Shown here piece by piece: positions 25,141 through 34,129 of a stretch of 64,000 nucleotides of DNA. The DNA comes from UBA10438 sp964432155 (GTDB lineage Bacteria; Bacteroidota; Ignavibacteria; Kapaibacteriales; Kapaibacteriaceae). Position numbers and translations under genes: made by a program. How positions within the stretch are numbered: the first letter of the stretch is position 1; each line of letters starts with the position of its first letter. Location: NCBI GenBank assembly GCA_964432155.1, contig CAYSMF010000005.1:62001-126000 (forward strand), in the 5' to 3' direction. Under the pieces are notes generated by a model. That model searched no databases, had not been told where the DNA came from, and saw only the letters and a list, made by a program, of their open reading frames with translations.

Positions 25141-27992
25141 CGTACTACGCTTATCGTTGCGCGTAGACGCGACGATCCAGCGTGTACAACGACGCTATAC
25201 ATGCCTGCTGCTACGTCGCGCAGGTCCAGACGTACTGTACGCCCAGCCTGTGTCCATGTAAGCGGCATACGTTCGCCATTCGCACTCACGCAGAACACAT
25301 TCGTCACGTCATCGTCGTTGTGCATCGTAAGACTTGCCTGACTTCCTGCCGGATTTGGCCAGATGTCGACGATGCGTGTGATGTCGTCCTCAATACTCGA
25401 TACCACATCGAATCGCACATCATCGATGTAGAATCCATCGGACTGACGTGATGCGTTGCTACGGAAGCGCAGACGAAGATGCATCGTATCAGTGGCAATC
25501 TCCGACGGAATGCGAACACTCCAAGCACGCCAGATATCGTCACCCTTGGTTGTGTCGTTCCATCGCGCATCGCGCGACGCATTCCACCATTCGAGCTGCG
25601 TGTACTGTCCGTCCAAGCCCGTCGATGATGCTTCAAGGAACATCGTATCCGTCGGATCGATGAATGCGGCAACATACATGTTCATCGTGAGCGCCGTTTC
25701 TGCAGGAAGCTCTCCGATATAGGCAGGATAGAGATTGCAGATGTCGCGACGGCTTCCAGCGTAGGGTCCAACAGGTGCGTAGGCAAACGATGCGGGCGCA
25801 CTGCGTGCAACATTCGTTGTGCGTCCCCACGGACCTGATGCAACAAGGTAGCGTGGATCGCGAGCATACGTCTCGACGTAGCTCTGATTCCACAACGCAC
25901 CGGTGTACGTCCAGAGCGTGTCGCTTGTTGGACTCACATTATCTGCCGCATCAGCAACAGAGCACCACACTGGGTACCAACCACGTTCGGTCATGGTAAT
26001 GCGCGGCTCGACGATGCGACCAGTATCCGATGTTGTTACGGCAAGGGGCTCGCCGTTCCCCGCAGCAAAGAGATTTAGCGTGCGCAGATTCACCAGCGCT
26101 GTTACACTATCGAGTCGACGCGTTGGAAGCGTCACGCGCGCTGTGATCGATGTATCGCTACTGCCAAGCACCGAGCGCAGTGTTGGCGCTGCCGGCTGGC
26201 GCGAACCACCAGCAAACGCAGCTGCCTCACGTTGTGCACCTGCACGACCGTTGGCAATAACATCGAGGGTGTATGTGTACCGACGGTACTCGACGAGGCC
26301 CGTATCAGTGAGCGCTGTATCGGCAGGAGTAAGAAGCGCAATCTGCTGACCATCGCGCGAAAGCTTGATCTGTGTGCCCTCCGGCAGCGGCTGTCCGAAG
26401 CTCAGTTCGGTGACGCGATCCCACGAGAGATCAATTGTTGTAGGACGTTGCGGAACAGTGCGTGCACGGAAGCGACGTGGTGCAGCTGGTGCTCGCGTGT
26501 CGACACGTGCAGTGTACACGTCGTTGTCAGCCGCATTGGCGAACGTGTTCCGCATGTCAACCCATGACGGGAAGACAATGCCATCGCGCATATCGCAACC
26601 AGAGTAGTCACCAGCGAATGTGTTGCCATCGAATGGATTGCGACGCAGGTCGTTGATGCCATCACCAACGCGACGATCAACCCATGTTGTTCCTCCATCC
26701 GTCGACCAGCTCACATACGTGTGCACGAGGATGTTGTTTGGATCCTCACGACTATCACTGTACATGATGGCTACATCACCATTGGTTGGATCGAGCGTGA
26801 TCCACGACCAGAATTGGTCGTTGGTTGTGTCGCTGTGCGCAATCACAGGTGTCGACCACGTAGTGCCGTTATCCGTTGAACGCGAGAAGTAGACGTTCGG
26901 ATAGGGATTGTCGGCAGCCCATGTGAGGTACATCCATCCATTGCGCGGACCGCCCGTGTTGTCGATGGCGAGTGTAGGGTAGCACTCAGCACGCACAACG
27001 CCCTTCACGCGCGAATTCGACTGTCCAGCAACCACACTCTTGACGCCAAACGGATTGTACGTATGCAGAATGCGCGGCGCTGTCCACGTCGCACCGCCGT
27101 CCGTTGATCGTGCATAGCGGAGCGAGCTCTCCGTGCCGCTGTTCCACACCACATGTACAGAGCCATCGGGACCAGTGCGTGCGAGTGGGAAGCTCTGTCC
27201 GAAGGTTGTTGCCTCGGATGTGCCGGGGAATCGATCGCTAACCGCTACGGGAGTCGACCACGATGCACCTTCATCAGTGCTCTTCGAGATCACAATTGTC
27301 GTTGATGAATCCCGGTTGATCACGCGCTTCCATGGGATGTAGAGATGCCCCCTATTCGGACTTGATGCAGCTGTGTCGACGTGGACGTAGTACTTGTCTT
27401 CAAACGCTGAATCCGCCGTCTGCTGTCCAGTGTGAATGATCACAGCCGTATGACGCATCGACCACGTTGCGCCGCCATCCGTTGTGGAACTCACGAACAC
27501 GCCATTCTCACCGAACTGCGCATTGCCTTGACGATTGAACCCGCCGTAGCAGAGATATCCCTTGCCACGGTGGTCAAAGCATACCGAAGGATCATTGCTC
27601 GATCGCCATCCTGGACGGGCTGTGCCGAGCGTGATGTTCTTCCACGTGCGACCAGAATCATTGGAGTAGTATGCCCATGTTGATGAGTTGCCGCGATAGT
27701 CCACAGCACTCCCGATCATATTGGCCGGGTTCAGTGGATTGATCGCGATTGATGATTCGTTCTGCGCCGGAAGTGGATCGGTCTCCGGTACAACCATGTT
27801 GACGTTGACAAAGCTGCTTGGAAGAACCGACTCCTGGACAACGGGCACCATGAGTACGGGCTCGCCATACTTCTTCATCATCCGTGGAGTTGGATGCGCG
27901 CGCTCCATGTGGCGCTCGTGCGGATTCGTTGGTTGCGCAGAGGCGCTGTACACGCCAACGCAGACGGTTATGATGCTGAGTAGGGTCTTCAT
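25137..27992 (-). CDS. Sialidase-fold surface protein with T9SS sorting domain
   Basis: 951 aa from the ATG at 27992. An upstream extension in the same frame runs into the preceding gene and is rejected, because MKTLLSIITVCVGVYSASAQ is a perfect signal peptide. Residues of about 75-540 hold at least six Asp-boxes (SNDSGRTW, TTDGGATW, STDEGASW, STDGGATW, STDNGTTW, STDGGTTW), as in exo-sialidase or BNR propellers. A fibronectin-III-like region follows (LSWDRV ... RYTYTLDVIANG), then a jelly-roll-like region (PYAGSRRDICNLYP ... MHLRLRFRSN). The C-terminus (IWPNPAGSQASLTMHN ... VAAGMYSVVVHAGSSRL) is a type A Por sorting domain. Catalytic Arg/Tyr residues of true sialidases cannot be assigned from here. 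It lies 19 bp after the ATPase gene, probably in the same operon; TACCGTTG, 6 nt before its start, could be its own promoter. Confidence 0.85.
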   Translation of the reverse strand: MKTLLSIITVCVGVYSASAQPTNPHERHMERAHPTPRMMKKYGEPVLMVPVVQESVLPSSFVNVNMVVPETDPLPAQNESSIAINPLNPANMIGSAVDYRGNSSTWAYYSNDSGRTWKNITLGTARPGWRSSNDPSVCFDHRGKGYLCYGGFNRQGNAQFGENGVFVSSTTDGGATWSMRHTAVIIHTGQQTADSAFEDKYYVHVDTAASSPNRGHLYIPWKRVINRDSSTTIVISKSTDEGASWSTPVAVSDRFPGTSEATTFGQSFPLARTGPDGSVHVVWNSGTESSLRYARSTDGGATWTAPRILHTYNPFGVKSVVAGQSNSRVKGVVRAECYPTLAIDNTGGPRNGWMYLTWAADNPYPNVYFSRSTDNGTTWSTPVIAHSDTTNDQFWSWITLDPTNGDVAIMYSDSREDPNNILVHTYVSWSTDGGTTWVDRRVGDGINDLRRNPFDGNTFAGDYSGCDMRDGIVFPSWVDMRNTFANAADNDVYTARVDTRAPAAPRRFRARTVPQRPTTIDLSWDRVTELSFGQPLPEGTQIKLSRDGQQIALLTPADTALTDTGLVEYRRYTYTLDVIANGRAGAQREAAAFAGGSRQPAAPTLRSVLGSSDTSITARVTLPTRRLDSVTALVNLRTLNLFAAGNGEPLAVTTSDTGRIVEPRITMTERGWYPVWCSVADAADNVSPTSDTLWTYTGALWNQSYVETYARDPRYLVASGPWGRTTNVARSAPASFAYAPVGPYAGSRRDICNLYPAYIGELPAETALTMNMYVAAFIDPTDTMFLEASSTGLDGQYTQLEWWNASRDARWNDTTKGDDIWRAWSVRIPSEIATDTMHLRLRFRSNASRQSDGFYIDDVRFDVVSSIEDDITRIVDIWPNPAGSQASLTMHNDDDVTNVFCVSANGERMPLTWTQAGRTVRLDLRDVAAGMYSVVVHAGSSRLRATISVVR

Positions 27993-28011
27993 ACGAGGCA
28001 ACGGTATCGCG

Positions 28012-29991
28012 TTAAAGATCGAGGTCTGCTCGTAAACCAGGCAGACCATGTGCGGTGATGAGATTGCGAAGGAGTGTTTCGTAGCGCGCAACACTTGGAT
28101 CGTTCTGTGCGCGCATGTGCAGCACGATGTTTCCAAGCGTCATAACGCGCGACTGTGCTGGAAGGTTCTCCGCCAAGCGCGCCGCATCACGAAGTTGCTG
28201 TAGCGCTGTGGTGTAGTCGTGTCGTGCATGCGAGAGAATGCCTTCCACATTGCGGATCAAACATACATCCGCGAGTGGAACGTCGGGCAGTGATGACACA
28301 GTATTGAGCACTGCTTGCGCATCATCGAGGCGCCCCATGTCGATGTCGGCGCGTGCAATCAGACACGAGAGCACGATACGCTCATGGCGGGATAGACCGA
28401 TCATCGAATCTAGAGCTTCTGCTGCAGAGCTGCGTGCTTGAGCACTACGGCCCTGAATCAGGGCATTCGTGACGGTGCGCACTACATGGTCAAACGTCTG
28501 CGGTGTGCCTTCGCCAACAACGGTACCTCGTGTACTCTCCGACGGCGATGTGTCGTCGTCCTCATCGTCGAATACCGTAGTGTTCATCGACGGCATGAGC
28601 GTTTGATGGATGTATGCCGACAGCTCTGGTGTGCCAGATGTTAATGCATGTTCGGCAACCACGCCGAGCATGCGCTCTACCATCGGCGTGTCTTCAGCTT
28701 CGGCGCTATGCGCAGCGATCTCTACGGCGAGTTGCGCACGGAGTTCTTCGTGTGGTGTATTTGCATACTCACGCTGCAAGATCTGAGCAATACGCTGATG
28801 AATATCCTTGCGCTCTTCGTACTCCGGACGATGGACGAAAAACGTGTAGGGGAATGCATCGGTAAACTCGTAGGTCGTTGTCTTCATCCCGAAGCGTGTG
28901 CGCATACCTACGCTTCGAATCACACCCGTTGTGCGCTCGATGCGGCGAAGCGTACGGATGATCGTGAGGACATCAGTGTTATTGAGTGCTGCCTGGAGAA
29001 ACGCAGTAAACTCACGTCCTTCCGCGGCGCACAGCGATAAGACGATTGCATCATCTTCGTTGATGTCGCTCACAAGCATATCGGCCGAAGGATGATCGCT
29101 CGTACGAAGCTTGATGCTGTCGAAAACACCATCGTCAAGTGATCCGTCGGCCTTGACATGTCCAGCTGCTTCCAGGAAGCGTGCGTATTCGACGACGATA
29201 CCTGGGTTGCCAGCTGATCGCTGGTAGACTGCGTCGATGATTGCATCTGGAATGGTTGCCGTTGGAAGCTTGTCACGCATGATTGCCGCAACAGCAGCGC
29301 GATCGATTGCCGGCAGATCCATCATCGCATCACGCACAACGTCGTTGCGCATCAGTGTCTCGAGTGGCAGGTTCGATTGCTGCGAAATCTCGCGTTCAAC
29401 AGTCCAGATGATGAGGATTGGCAGGTGTTGGAGTTCGTCGACAAGTGTTGTGAGTACTTCGACGCTTTGTGGATCCGACCATTGGCCATCATCGACGAGC
29501 AGGATGAATGGCGTCTTTTCGGCGATCACACGAAGTGTTGTCGCACACTCTTGCACGGCATTGGCCTTCTTCTCTTGCAGCACTGCTGTCTCGCGCTTGT
29601 ACTCGCGTACGTCCTGCGAGATGGCCTTGGCCGCGTAGAAGAGATCGCCAGCAATTGGAAGTGACGATAGCAAGCTCATGCCGACGTTGAGCGCAAGACG
29701 CTTGCGCGCCTGCTGGCTCGATTGCACGAAGAGCCGATCGATAGCGAGTCCGAACGGCTGCAGCGGACGTATCGCCGTGGTGTTGAGCGAACCTATCGGT
29801 GGATGACAGTCCACCCGCACCACAGCAGCGCTGTCGGCGTAGGTTTCTTCAAGCCATGTAAGGATTGTCGATTTACCGCGTCCCGGATCTGCTGCGATAA
29901 TCACAAGTCCACCCTTACCGCCACGCCATGCTTCCACATGTCGTGCGAGTGTTGCGCAGACCTGCTCGCGTCCAAATAGTGCCGTACTCAC
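28012..29991 (-). CDS. STAND-like AAA ATPase with helical C-terminal region
   Basis: 659 aa, cytoplasmic. The N-terminal NTPase has FGREQ at 6-10, Walker A DPGRGKST at 35-42 and Walker B FILLVDD at 162-168 followed by GQWSD. This layout is that of the ORC/MalT-like group of STAND and AAA_16 ATPases. A winged-helix-like middle region follows (about 250-420), and from about 500 to the end come helical repeats that look TPR-like (LIARADIDMGRLDDAQAVLNTV, VEGILSHARHDYTTALQQLRDAARLAE). No DNA-binding or effector domain is recognised. Its start overlaps the stop of the membrane-protein gene by 4 nt (ATGA), so the two are translationally coupled and their products probably interact. Function is unknown; signalling or regulated assembly is a guess. 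Confidence 0.8.
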   Translation of the reverse strand: MSTALFGREQVCATLARHVEAWRGGKGGLVIIAADPGRGKSTILTWLEETYADSAAVVRVDCHPPIGSLNTTAIRPLQPFGLAIDRLFVQSSQQARKRLALNVGMSLLSSLPIAGDLFYAAKAISQDVREYKRETAVLQEKKANAVQECATTLRVIAEKTPFILLVDDGQWSDPQSVEVLTTLVDELQHLPILIIWTVEREISQQSNLPLETLMRNDVVRDAMMDLPAIDRAAVAAIMRDKLPTATIPDAIIDAVYQRSAGNPGIVVEYARFLEAAGHVKADGSLDDGVFDSIKLRTSDHPSADMLVSDINEDDAIVLSLCAAEGREFTAFLQAALNNTDVLTIIRTLRRIERTTGVIRSVGMRTRFGMKTTTYEFTDAFPYTFFVHRPEYEERKDIHQRIAQILQREYANTPHEELRAQLAVEIAAHSAEAEDTPMVERMLGVVAEHALTSGTPELSAYIHQTLMPSMNTTVFDDEDDDTSPSESTRGTVVGEGTPQTFDHVVRTVTNALIQGRSAQARSSAAEALDSMIGLSRHERIVLSCLIARADIDMGRLDDAQAVLNTVSSLPDVPLADVCLIRNVEGILSHARHDYTTALQQLRDAARLAENLPAQSRVMTLGNIVLHMRAQNDPSVARYETLLRNLITAHGLPGLRADLDL

Positions 29992-31019
29992 GAGCGATCT
30001 CCGTCAGATTGCGATGATCGCTGTACGCCAAGGAATGCACGGAGAAGATGCTCGGTATCGGAATCAAGATGCGCAGCATGTGATGCAGCGGTCTCTCGTA
30101 CGTGTTCCGACGTGTCCTCGTCTGTCCGACCATACATGAGGACAACAGCATACGTGATCAAGAGCATGAACTCCAGACCAAGTGCGCCAAGCACAACGGA
30201 CGGATCCGTTGCTGGTAGGAACTTCAAGCCGCGAATACCGATCACGATAATCAGTACAGCAGCACCCATGTAGACAAGACCAAGGATCGCGTTGCTGTAG
30301 CGGTTGGTGAAGTACTCGCGCATGTAGAACTTCACGGCATCATGTGTACGCCAGAGGCGCACGGGACCCGACGAGTCGCGCCAACGGATTGCGTTGCGCA
30401 AGAGTTCAAGTTGAGAGAACGGCATCGCATATCGATCTGCGAGATCATGCTGCGTTCGAAGATTTGCACTCACGATTTCGCGTGCCAGACCTGTGATCTC
30501 TTGTTGCGTGTGCTCTCCATACTGCGCCATCGCTAAACGGTCCAGCGCAGTGAGGATCTCTCGCTCAAGCTTCTGACGCACCAGTCCAGCCGCGCCGCCG
30601 AGAATTGTTGTGAGCAGCGCGCCAAGAACAAATCCGCCAACAATGACAAGGGGCGCAAAGGCAATCACGGGTGAGAACACGTATTCTGCCTGACGGAGCT
30701 TTGGTTTCCCTGATGCATCAAGCTGAGGAGTCGCACTCGGCGTCAGCATCTGCGTGCTTGGGTCGACAAGCGCCCAGCGCGTGTAGGGCGATGTGACGAC
30801 CACTTCTTCTTCGCGGTTTTCGGAGATACGATACTTCACCGACGATCCATCACGAATGACTTCGCTTCGGAGGAATGCCGTAAAGAACGATTCAACAGTG
30901 GGTACAGCAACCGCCGTGAAGAGAGCGATCGCGCATGCCACAGAGAGCACTCCAAACACAATCATCTGTGCAGGCGTGTGTTCCGAGAGCTCAACAACTT
31001 TTGAACGAGTAGTAGCCAT
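29988..31019 (-). CDS. Unknown four-helix membrane protein, partner of the ATPase
   Basis: 343 aa. Predicted membrane helices lie at about 19-41, 117-145, 242-262 and 273-293. A segment of about 70 residues between helices 1 and 2 (RDGSSVKYRISENREEEVVV ...) is probably outside. A helical loop of about 95 residues lies between helices 2 and 3 (LEREILTALDRLAMAQYGEH ...), and a charged tail follows helix 4. I recognise no family. The following ATPase gene overlaps by 4 nt. The start is followed closely in sequence by nothing resembling a ribosome binding site upstream; TATTTTCC, two bases off the -7 consensus, lies 3 nt before the ATG, inside the T tract of the dnaK terminator. Confidence 0.75.
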   Translation of the reverse strand: MATTRSKVVELSEHTPAQMIVFGVLSVACAIALFTAVAVPTVESFFTAFLRSEVIRDGSSVKYRISENREEEVVVTSPYTRWALVDPSTQMLTPSATPQLDASGKPKLRQAEYVFSPVIAFAPLVIVGGFVLGALLTTILGGAAGLVRQKLEREILTALDRLAMAQYGEHTQQEITGLAREIVSANLRTQHDLADRYAMPFSQLELLRNAIRWRDSSGPVRLWRTHDAVKFYMREYFTNRYSNAILGLVYMGAAVLIIVIGIRGLKFLPATDPSVVLGALGLEFMLLITYAVVLMYGRTDEDTSEHVRETAASHAAHLDSDTEHLLRAFLGVQRSSQSDGDRS

Positions 31020-31022
31020 GAG

Positions 31023-31069
31023 GGAAAATACAGAAAGCCCCGCACCAACCAGACGTTGATACGGGGCTT
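31023..31069 (-). terminator. Rho-independent terminator after dnaK
   Basis: On the minus strand, AAGCCCCG (31062-31069) pairs with CGGGGCTT (31035-31042) across a 19-nt loop. The run TTTCTGTATTTT follows. It is placed 22 bp after the dnaK stop. Its T-rich tail ends only a few bases from the start codon of the next gene (31019), so it may overlap that gene's promoter. Confidence 0.75.
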
Positions 31070-31091
31070 GCGATTGGCTATTTACGAGCGT

Positions 31092-32996
31092 TTACTTTTC
31101 GTCGACGATCGTGTAGTCGGCGTCTTCGACATTCTTACCGTCGCCGCCGGCTTCTGCGCCGCCTTGTGCACCAGCACCGGCCTCTGGTTGTGCCTGTGAT
31201 GCCTGCTCGTACATCTTCGTTGATGCCTCGCTCCAAAGCTGGTTCAGGGCATCCATTGCTGGACGGATATCGGCTGCGTTGTTCTTCGACGCGTCTGCCA
31301 GACGTTCCTTTGCCTTCGTGATGCGATCCTTCGTGTCGGCATCGAGCTTCTCGCCGTATTCCGTGAGTTGCTTTTCGGTGCTATACACAAGCTGATCTGC
31401 CTGATTGCGCAGTTCGATTTCTTCCTTGCGCTTCTTGTCTTCGGCAGCGTGCTCTTGAGCATCACGCTTCATCTTCTCAACTTCATTCTTGTCCAGACCA
31501 CTTGAGCCAGTGATGCGAATGTTCTGTTCCTTGTTCGTTGCCTTGTCCTTCGCTGTAACGCTGAGGATACCATTGGCATCGATGTCGAACGTTACTTCGA
31601 TCTGTGGCACGCCGCGCGGTGCTGGTGGGATTCCGTCGAGGTGGAACTTGCCCAGCGTCTTGTTGTCAGCCGCCATCGAGCGTTCGCCCTGAAGGATGTG
31701 AATCTCAACTGATGGCTGACTGTCCGATGCTGTCGAGAACGTCTCCGTCTTGCGATGCGGAATCGTTGTGTTCGCCGAAATCATCGGCGTCATTACACCA
31801 CCCATCGTCTCGATACCCAGCGAGAGCGGTGTGACGTCGAGAAGGAGCACGTCCTTCACATCACCAGAGAGCACGCCCCCTTGGATAGCTGCGCCCACTG
31901 CGACAACCTCGTCTGGGTTTACACCCTTTGAAGGCTCCTTGCCGAAGAAGTTCTTCACGATCTCTTGGATCTTCGGGATGCGTGTTGAGCCCCCTACGAG
32001 AATCACTTCGTCGATCTGTGATGGCGACAGCTTTGCGTCGCGCAGTGCGCCTTCGCATGGCTTGAGCGAGCGATCGAACAGGTCGGTGCAGAGTTGCTCG
32101 AACTTCGCACGAGTAATGTTCACATTCAGGTGCTTTGGTCCGTCGGCTGTTGCCGTGATGAACGGAAGGTTCACATCTGTTTGCAGCATCTGCGAAAGCT
32201 CGATCTTGGCCTTCTCTGCAGCTTCGCGCAGACGTTGCAGTGCCATCGGATCCTTACGAAGGTCGATGCTCTCTTGCTTGTTGAATTCATCAGCAAGGAA
32301 GTCGATCAGACGCTGGTCGAAGTTGTCGCCACCGAGGTGCGTGTCGCCGTTTGTCGACTTCACTTCGAAGACGCCATCGCCGATTTCGAGAATCGAGATG
32401 TCGAAGGTACCGCCACCGAGGTCATACACTGCAACCGTCTGGTTGACGCCCTTCTTATCGAGTCCGTACGCGAGTGCCGCAGCTGTTGGCTCGTTGATGA
32501 TGCGTCGCACCGTCAGACCAGCGATCTCACCGGCGTCCTTTGTAGCCTGACGTTGTGCGTCGTTGAAGTAGGCAGGTACGGTGATCACCGCTTCGGTGAT
32601 CTTCTCGCCGAGGTAGTCCTCTGCTGTCTGCTTCATCTTCTGCAGCGTCATCGCTGAAATTTCAGGGGGCGAGTACAGACGTCCATCGATGTCGACGCGC
32701 GCTGTGTTGTTCTCGCCAGCAACCACTGTGTATGGTACGTTCTTGGCTTCATCGGACACTTCCGACATCTGACGGCCCATGAAGCGCTTGATCGAGTAGA
32801 CCGTGTTCTTTGGATTCGTCACCGATTGGCGCTTTGCTGCCTGTCCAACCAGGCGCTCGCCACTCTTGGTGAACGCGACGATCGATGGTGTTGTGCGCAT
32901 GCCTTCGGCATTGGCAATCACCACCGGGGTTGTTCCTTCCATGACCGACACACACGAGTTCGTGGTGCCAAGGTCGATTCCGATAATCTTACCCAT
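31092..32996 (-). CDS. dnaK: Hsp70 chaperone DnaK
   Basis: 634 aa, normal length. DnaK is the ATP-driven folding chaperone of the cytoplasm. The ATPase domain has IIGIDLGTTNSC at 3-14, VYDLGGGTFDISIL and LVGGSTRIPKIQ; the substrate-binding domain and lid follow. The C-terminal tail ends with the conserved EEV-like acidic stretch (ADYTIVDEK). I chose the ATG at 32996 because AAGGAA lies about 9 nt upstream and the homologous start MGKIIGID follows; a longer frame from 33167 has no support. No grpE or dnaJ lies nearby. A 25-bp palindrome 88 bp upstream may be its heat-shock operator. Confidence 0.97.
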   Translation of the reverse strand: MGKIIGIDLGTTNSCVSVMEGTTPVVIANAEGMRTTPSIVAFTKSGERLVGQAAKRQSVTNPKNTVYSIKRFMGRQMSEVSDEAKNVPYTVVAGENNTARVDIDGRLYSPPEISAMTLQKMKQTAEDYLGEKITEAVITVPAYFNDAQRQATKDAGEIAGLTVRRIINEPTAAALAYGLDKKGVNQTVAVYDLGGGTFDISILEIGDGVFEVKSTNGDTHLGGDNFDQRLIDFLADEFNKQESIDLRKDPMALQRLREAAEKAKIELSQMLQTDVNLPFITATADGPKHLNVNITRAKFEQLCTDLFDRSLKPCEGALRDAKLSPSQIDEVILVGGSTRIPKIQEIVKNFFGKEPSKGVNPDEVVAVGAAIQGGVLSGDVKDVLLLDVTPLSLGIETMGGVMTPMISANTTIPHRKTETFSTASDSQPSVEIHILQGERSMAADNKTLGKFHLDGIPPAPRGVPQIEVTFDIDANGILSVTAKDKATNKEQNIRITGSSGLDKNEVEKMKRDAQEHAAEDKKRKEEIELRNQADQLVYSTEKQLTEYGEKLDADTKDRITKAKERLADASKNNAADIRPAMDALNQLWSEASTKMYEQASQAQPEAGAGAQGGAEAGGDGKNVEDADYTIVDEK

Positions 32997-33083
32997 GAGG
33001 GTATTCCTTTGAGGTATGTGATGATTCTTCGTTGGTGTCGAGAAAACGCCTAGGAAAAGCGTGCCAAGACGTGTTTTTGAGAC

Positions 33084-33108
33084 TAAATCTGCCAAAATGA
33101 CAGATTTA
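33084..33108. promoter_or_regulatory. 25-bp palindrome upstream of dnaK, candidate operator
   Basis: TAAATCTGCCA (33084-33094), AAA, TGACAGATTTA (33098-33108): 11-bp arms with a single mismatch. It lies 88 bp upstream of dnaK and 171 bp upstream of the divergent peptide gene. It does not match CIRCE (TTAGCACTC, 9 bp, GAGTGCTAA). The position suits a repressor or activator site for the heat-shock gene. Confidence 0.5.
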
Positions 33109-33278
33109 CAGATGTCGGTGTGTGACAGTATGGTAGACGTTGGGGATATATCGGCAGATGTAATCATCCGCTCTCACTGTAATCTCATCAGCGCACAAAG
33201 CAGTGTATGTTCCGAAGGAAGGTAGCAATAGAGCTGCGTGTTACTTGGTTCATCGGTTTTTTTTGAAAGGATAGCTTC

Positions 33279-33413
33279 ATGAAACGACACATCGTTTCCA
33301 CTGCCGTGTTGATGTGCATAATGCTCATGACCGGCAGTTTCGTTCAGCTCGTTGCCCAGCCCAACGCCGCAGGGGGGTCCGGGGGGGTCACTACAAAGGG
33401 AGGTGTGCTGTGA
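33279..33413 (+). CDS. 44-aa exported peptide with Gly-rich tail
   Basis: This small gene has an AAAGGA-type ribosome binding site 7 nt upstream. It starts with a clear signal peptide (KRHIVSTAVLMCIMLM, cleavage near LVAQ), which leaves a mature peptide of about 17 residues rich in Gly (PNAAGGSGGVTTKGGVL). The Gly codons contain G6 and G7 runs at 33372-33388, which are prone to slippage. Its stop overlaps the GTG start of the next gene (GTGA), and that gene's ribosome binding site GGGAGG lies inside this frame, so the two are coupled. It may be a small secreted peptide, or a leader that drives translation of the next gene. Confidence 0.6.
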   Translation: MKRHIVSTAVLMCIMLMTGSFVQLVAQPNAAGGSGGVTTKGGVL

Positions 33414-34129
33414 AGAAGTTCTTTGTGATCCTTATTCTTCTGGCAGCTAACTCGGTTGCGGCGCTTGCTGTTGCACCGACGTTCAAGCGTTACGTTAAGA
33501 AAACGATGGGTATGACAATTGTGGTAGACGTTATGTTCATTGATCGAGACGGTGATGGATGCTACGATTGGACGATTATCTGGGTTGATGGTAGCTTCTT
33601 CGCAGATGGAGGATTGTTGAAAGCAGGCGGCTCTGGTCCTGGTCTAAGCTCAGAAATGGTCGAAGAGTACGCAATGGAAACCCTAGATATCAGTCAGTGT
33701 CAGAGTGCTAATGGTAACAACGTGACATTCACTCTTACCGAGCCCAACACAGCAGCTGCGATTACTCTGTCAAAGCATTGCGGAGAGCCGGACTTTGTAT
33801 GGACTGGAGCAACGCTCCCAAAGCACGGGTTTGTAAGCTCAAATCACTTCGAATTCAGCAGGCCGAGAATCTCTGCCTATCCTAACCCAGTTGTTGGAGG
33901 GGAGTTGATGGTGTCGGTTAATAAGCCCTGCCAAATGATTGGTGCTGATGTTATCGATGTAGACGGTAAGTCGACAGTGCTTCAATCAGATTCTTATGGC
34001 GATCAGTCGATCAACAAGTTCAATGTTTCTAGTCTAACACCGGGCGTTTACGTTCTGCGCTTGCAGACCGCTGAATGGGGCGTTATTAGCACACGAGTAG
34101 TAGTAAGTTCACAGGGAGGTCTTCGATGA
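33410..34129 (+). CDS. Small secreted protein with T9SS sorting domain
   Basis: 239 aa. The GTG at 33410 is chosen because GGGAGG ends 6 nt upstream and a signal peptide follows at once (KKFFVILILLAANSVAALA). The mature part of about 130 residues has a calcium-site-like IDRDGDGCYDWTII near residues 45-58 and two Cys-containing segments; I recognise no family. The last 80 residues (ISAYPNPVVGGELMVSVN ... LTPGVYVLRLQTAEW) form a type A Por sorting domain, so export by T9SS is expected. It is coupled to the 44-aa peptide gene upstream and overlaps the next gene by 4 nt. Confidence 0.8.
   Translation: MKKFFVILILLAANSVAALAVAPTFKRYVKKTMGMTIVVDVMFIDRDGDGCYDWTIIWVDGSFFADGGLLKAGGSGPGLSSEMVEEYAMETLDISQCQSANGNNVTFTLTEPNTAAAITLSKHCGEPDFVWTGATLPKHGFVSSNHFEFSRPRISAYPNPVVGGELMVSVNKPCQMIGADVIDVDGKSTVLQSDSYGDQSINKFNVSSLTPGVYVLRLQTAEWGVISTRVVVSSQGGLR

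Noticed and set aside
25137..28136. Extended 999-aa version of the sialidase-fold protein
   Set aside because: The extra 48 residues lie in the preceding ATPase gene and hide a clear signal peptide at 27992.
33030..33065. Sigma-54-like TGGCACG upstream of dnaK on the minus strand
   Set aside because: The -12 GC dinucleotide is missing at the required distance (TCCTA instead of TTGCA).
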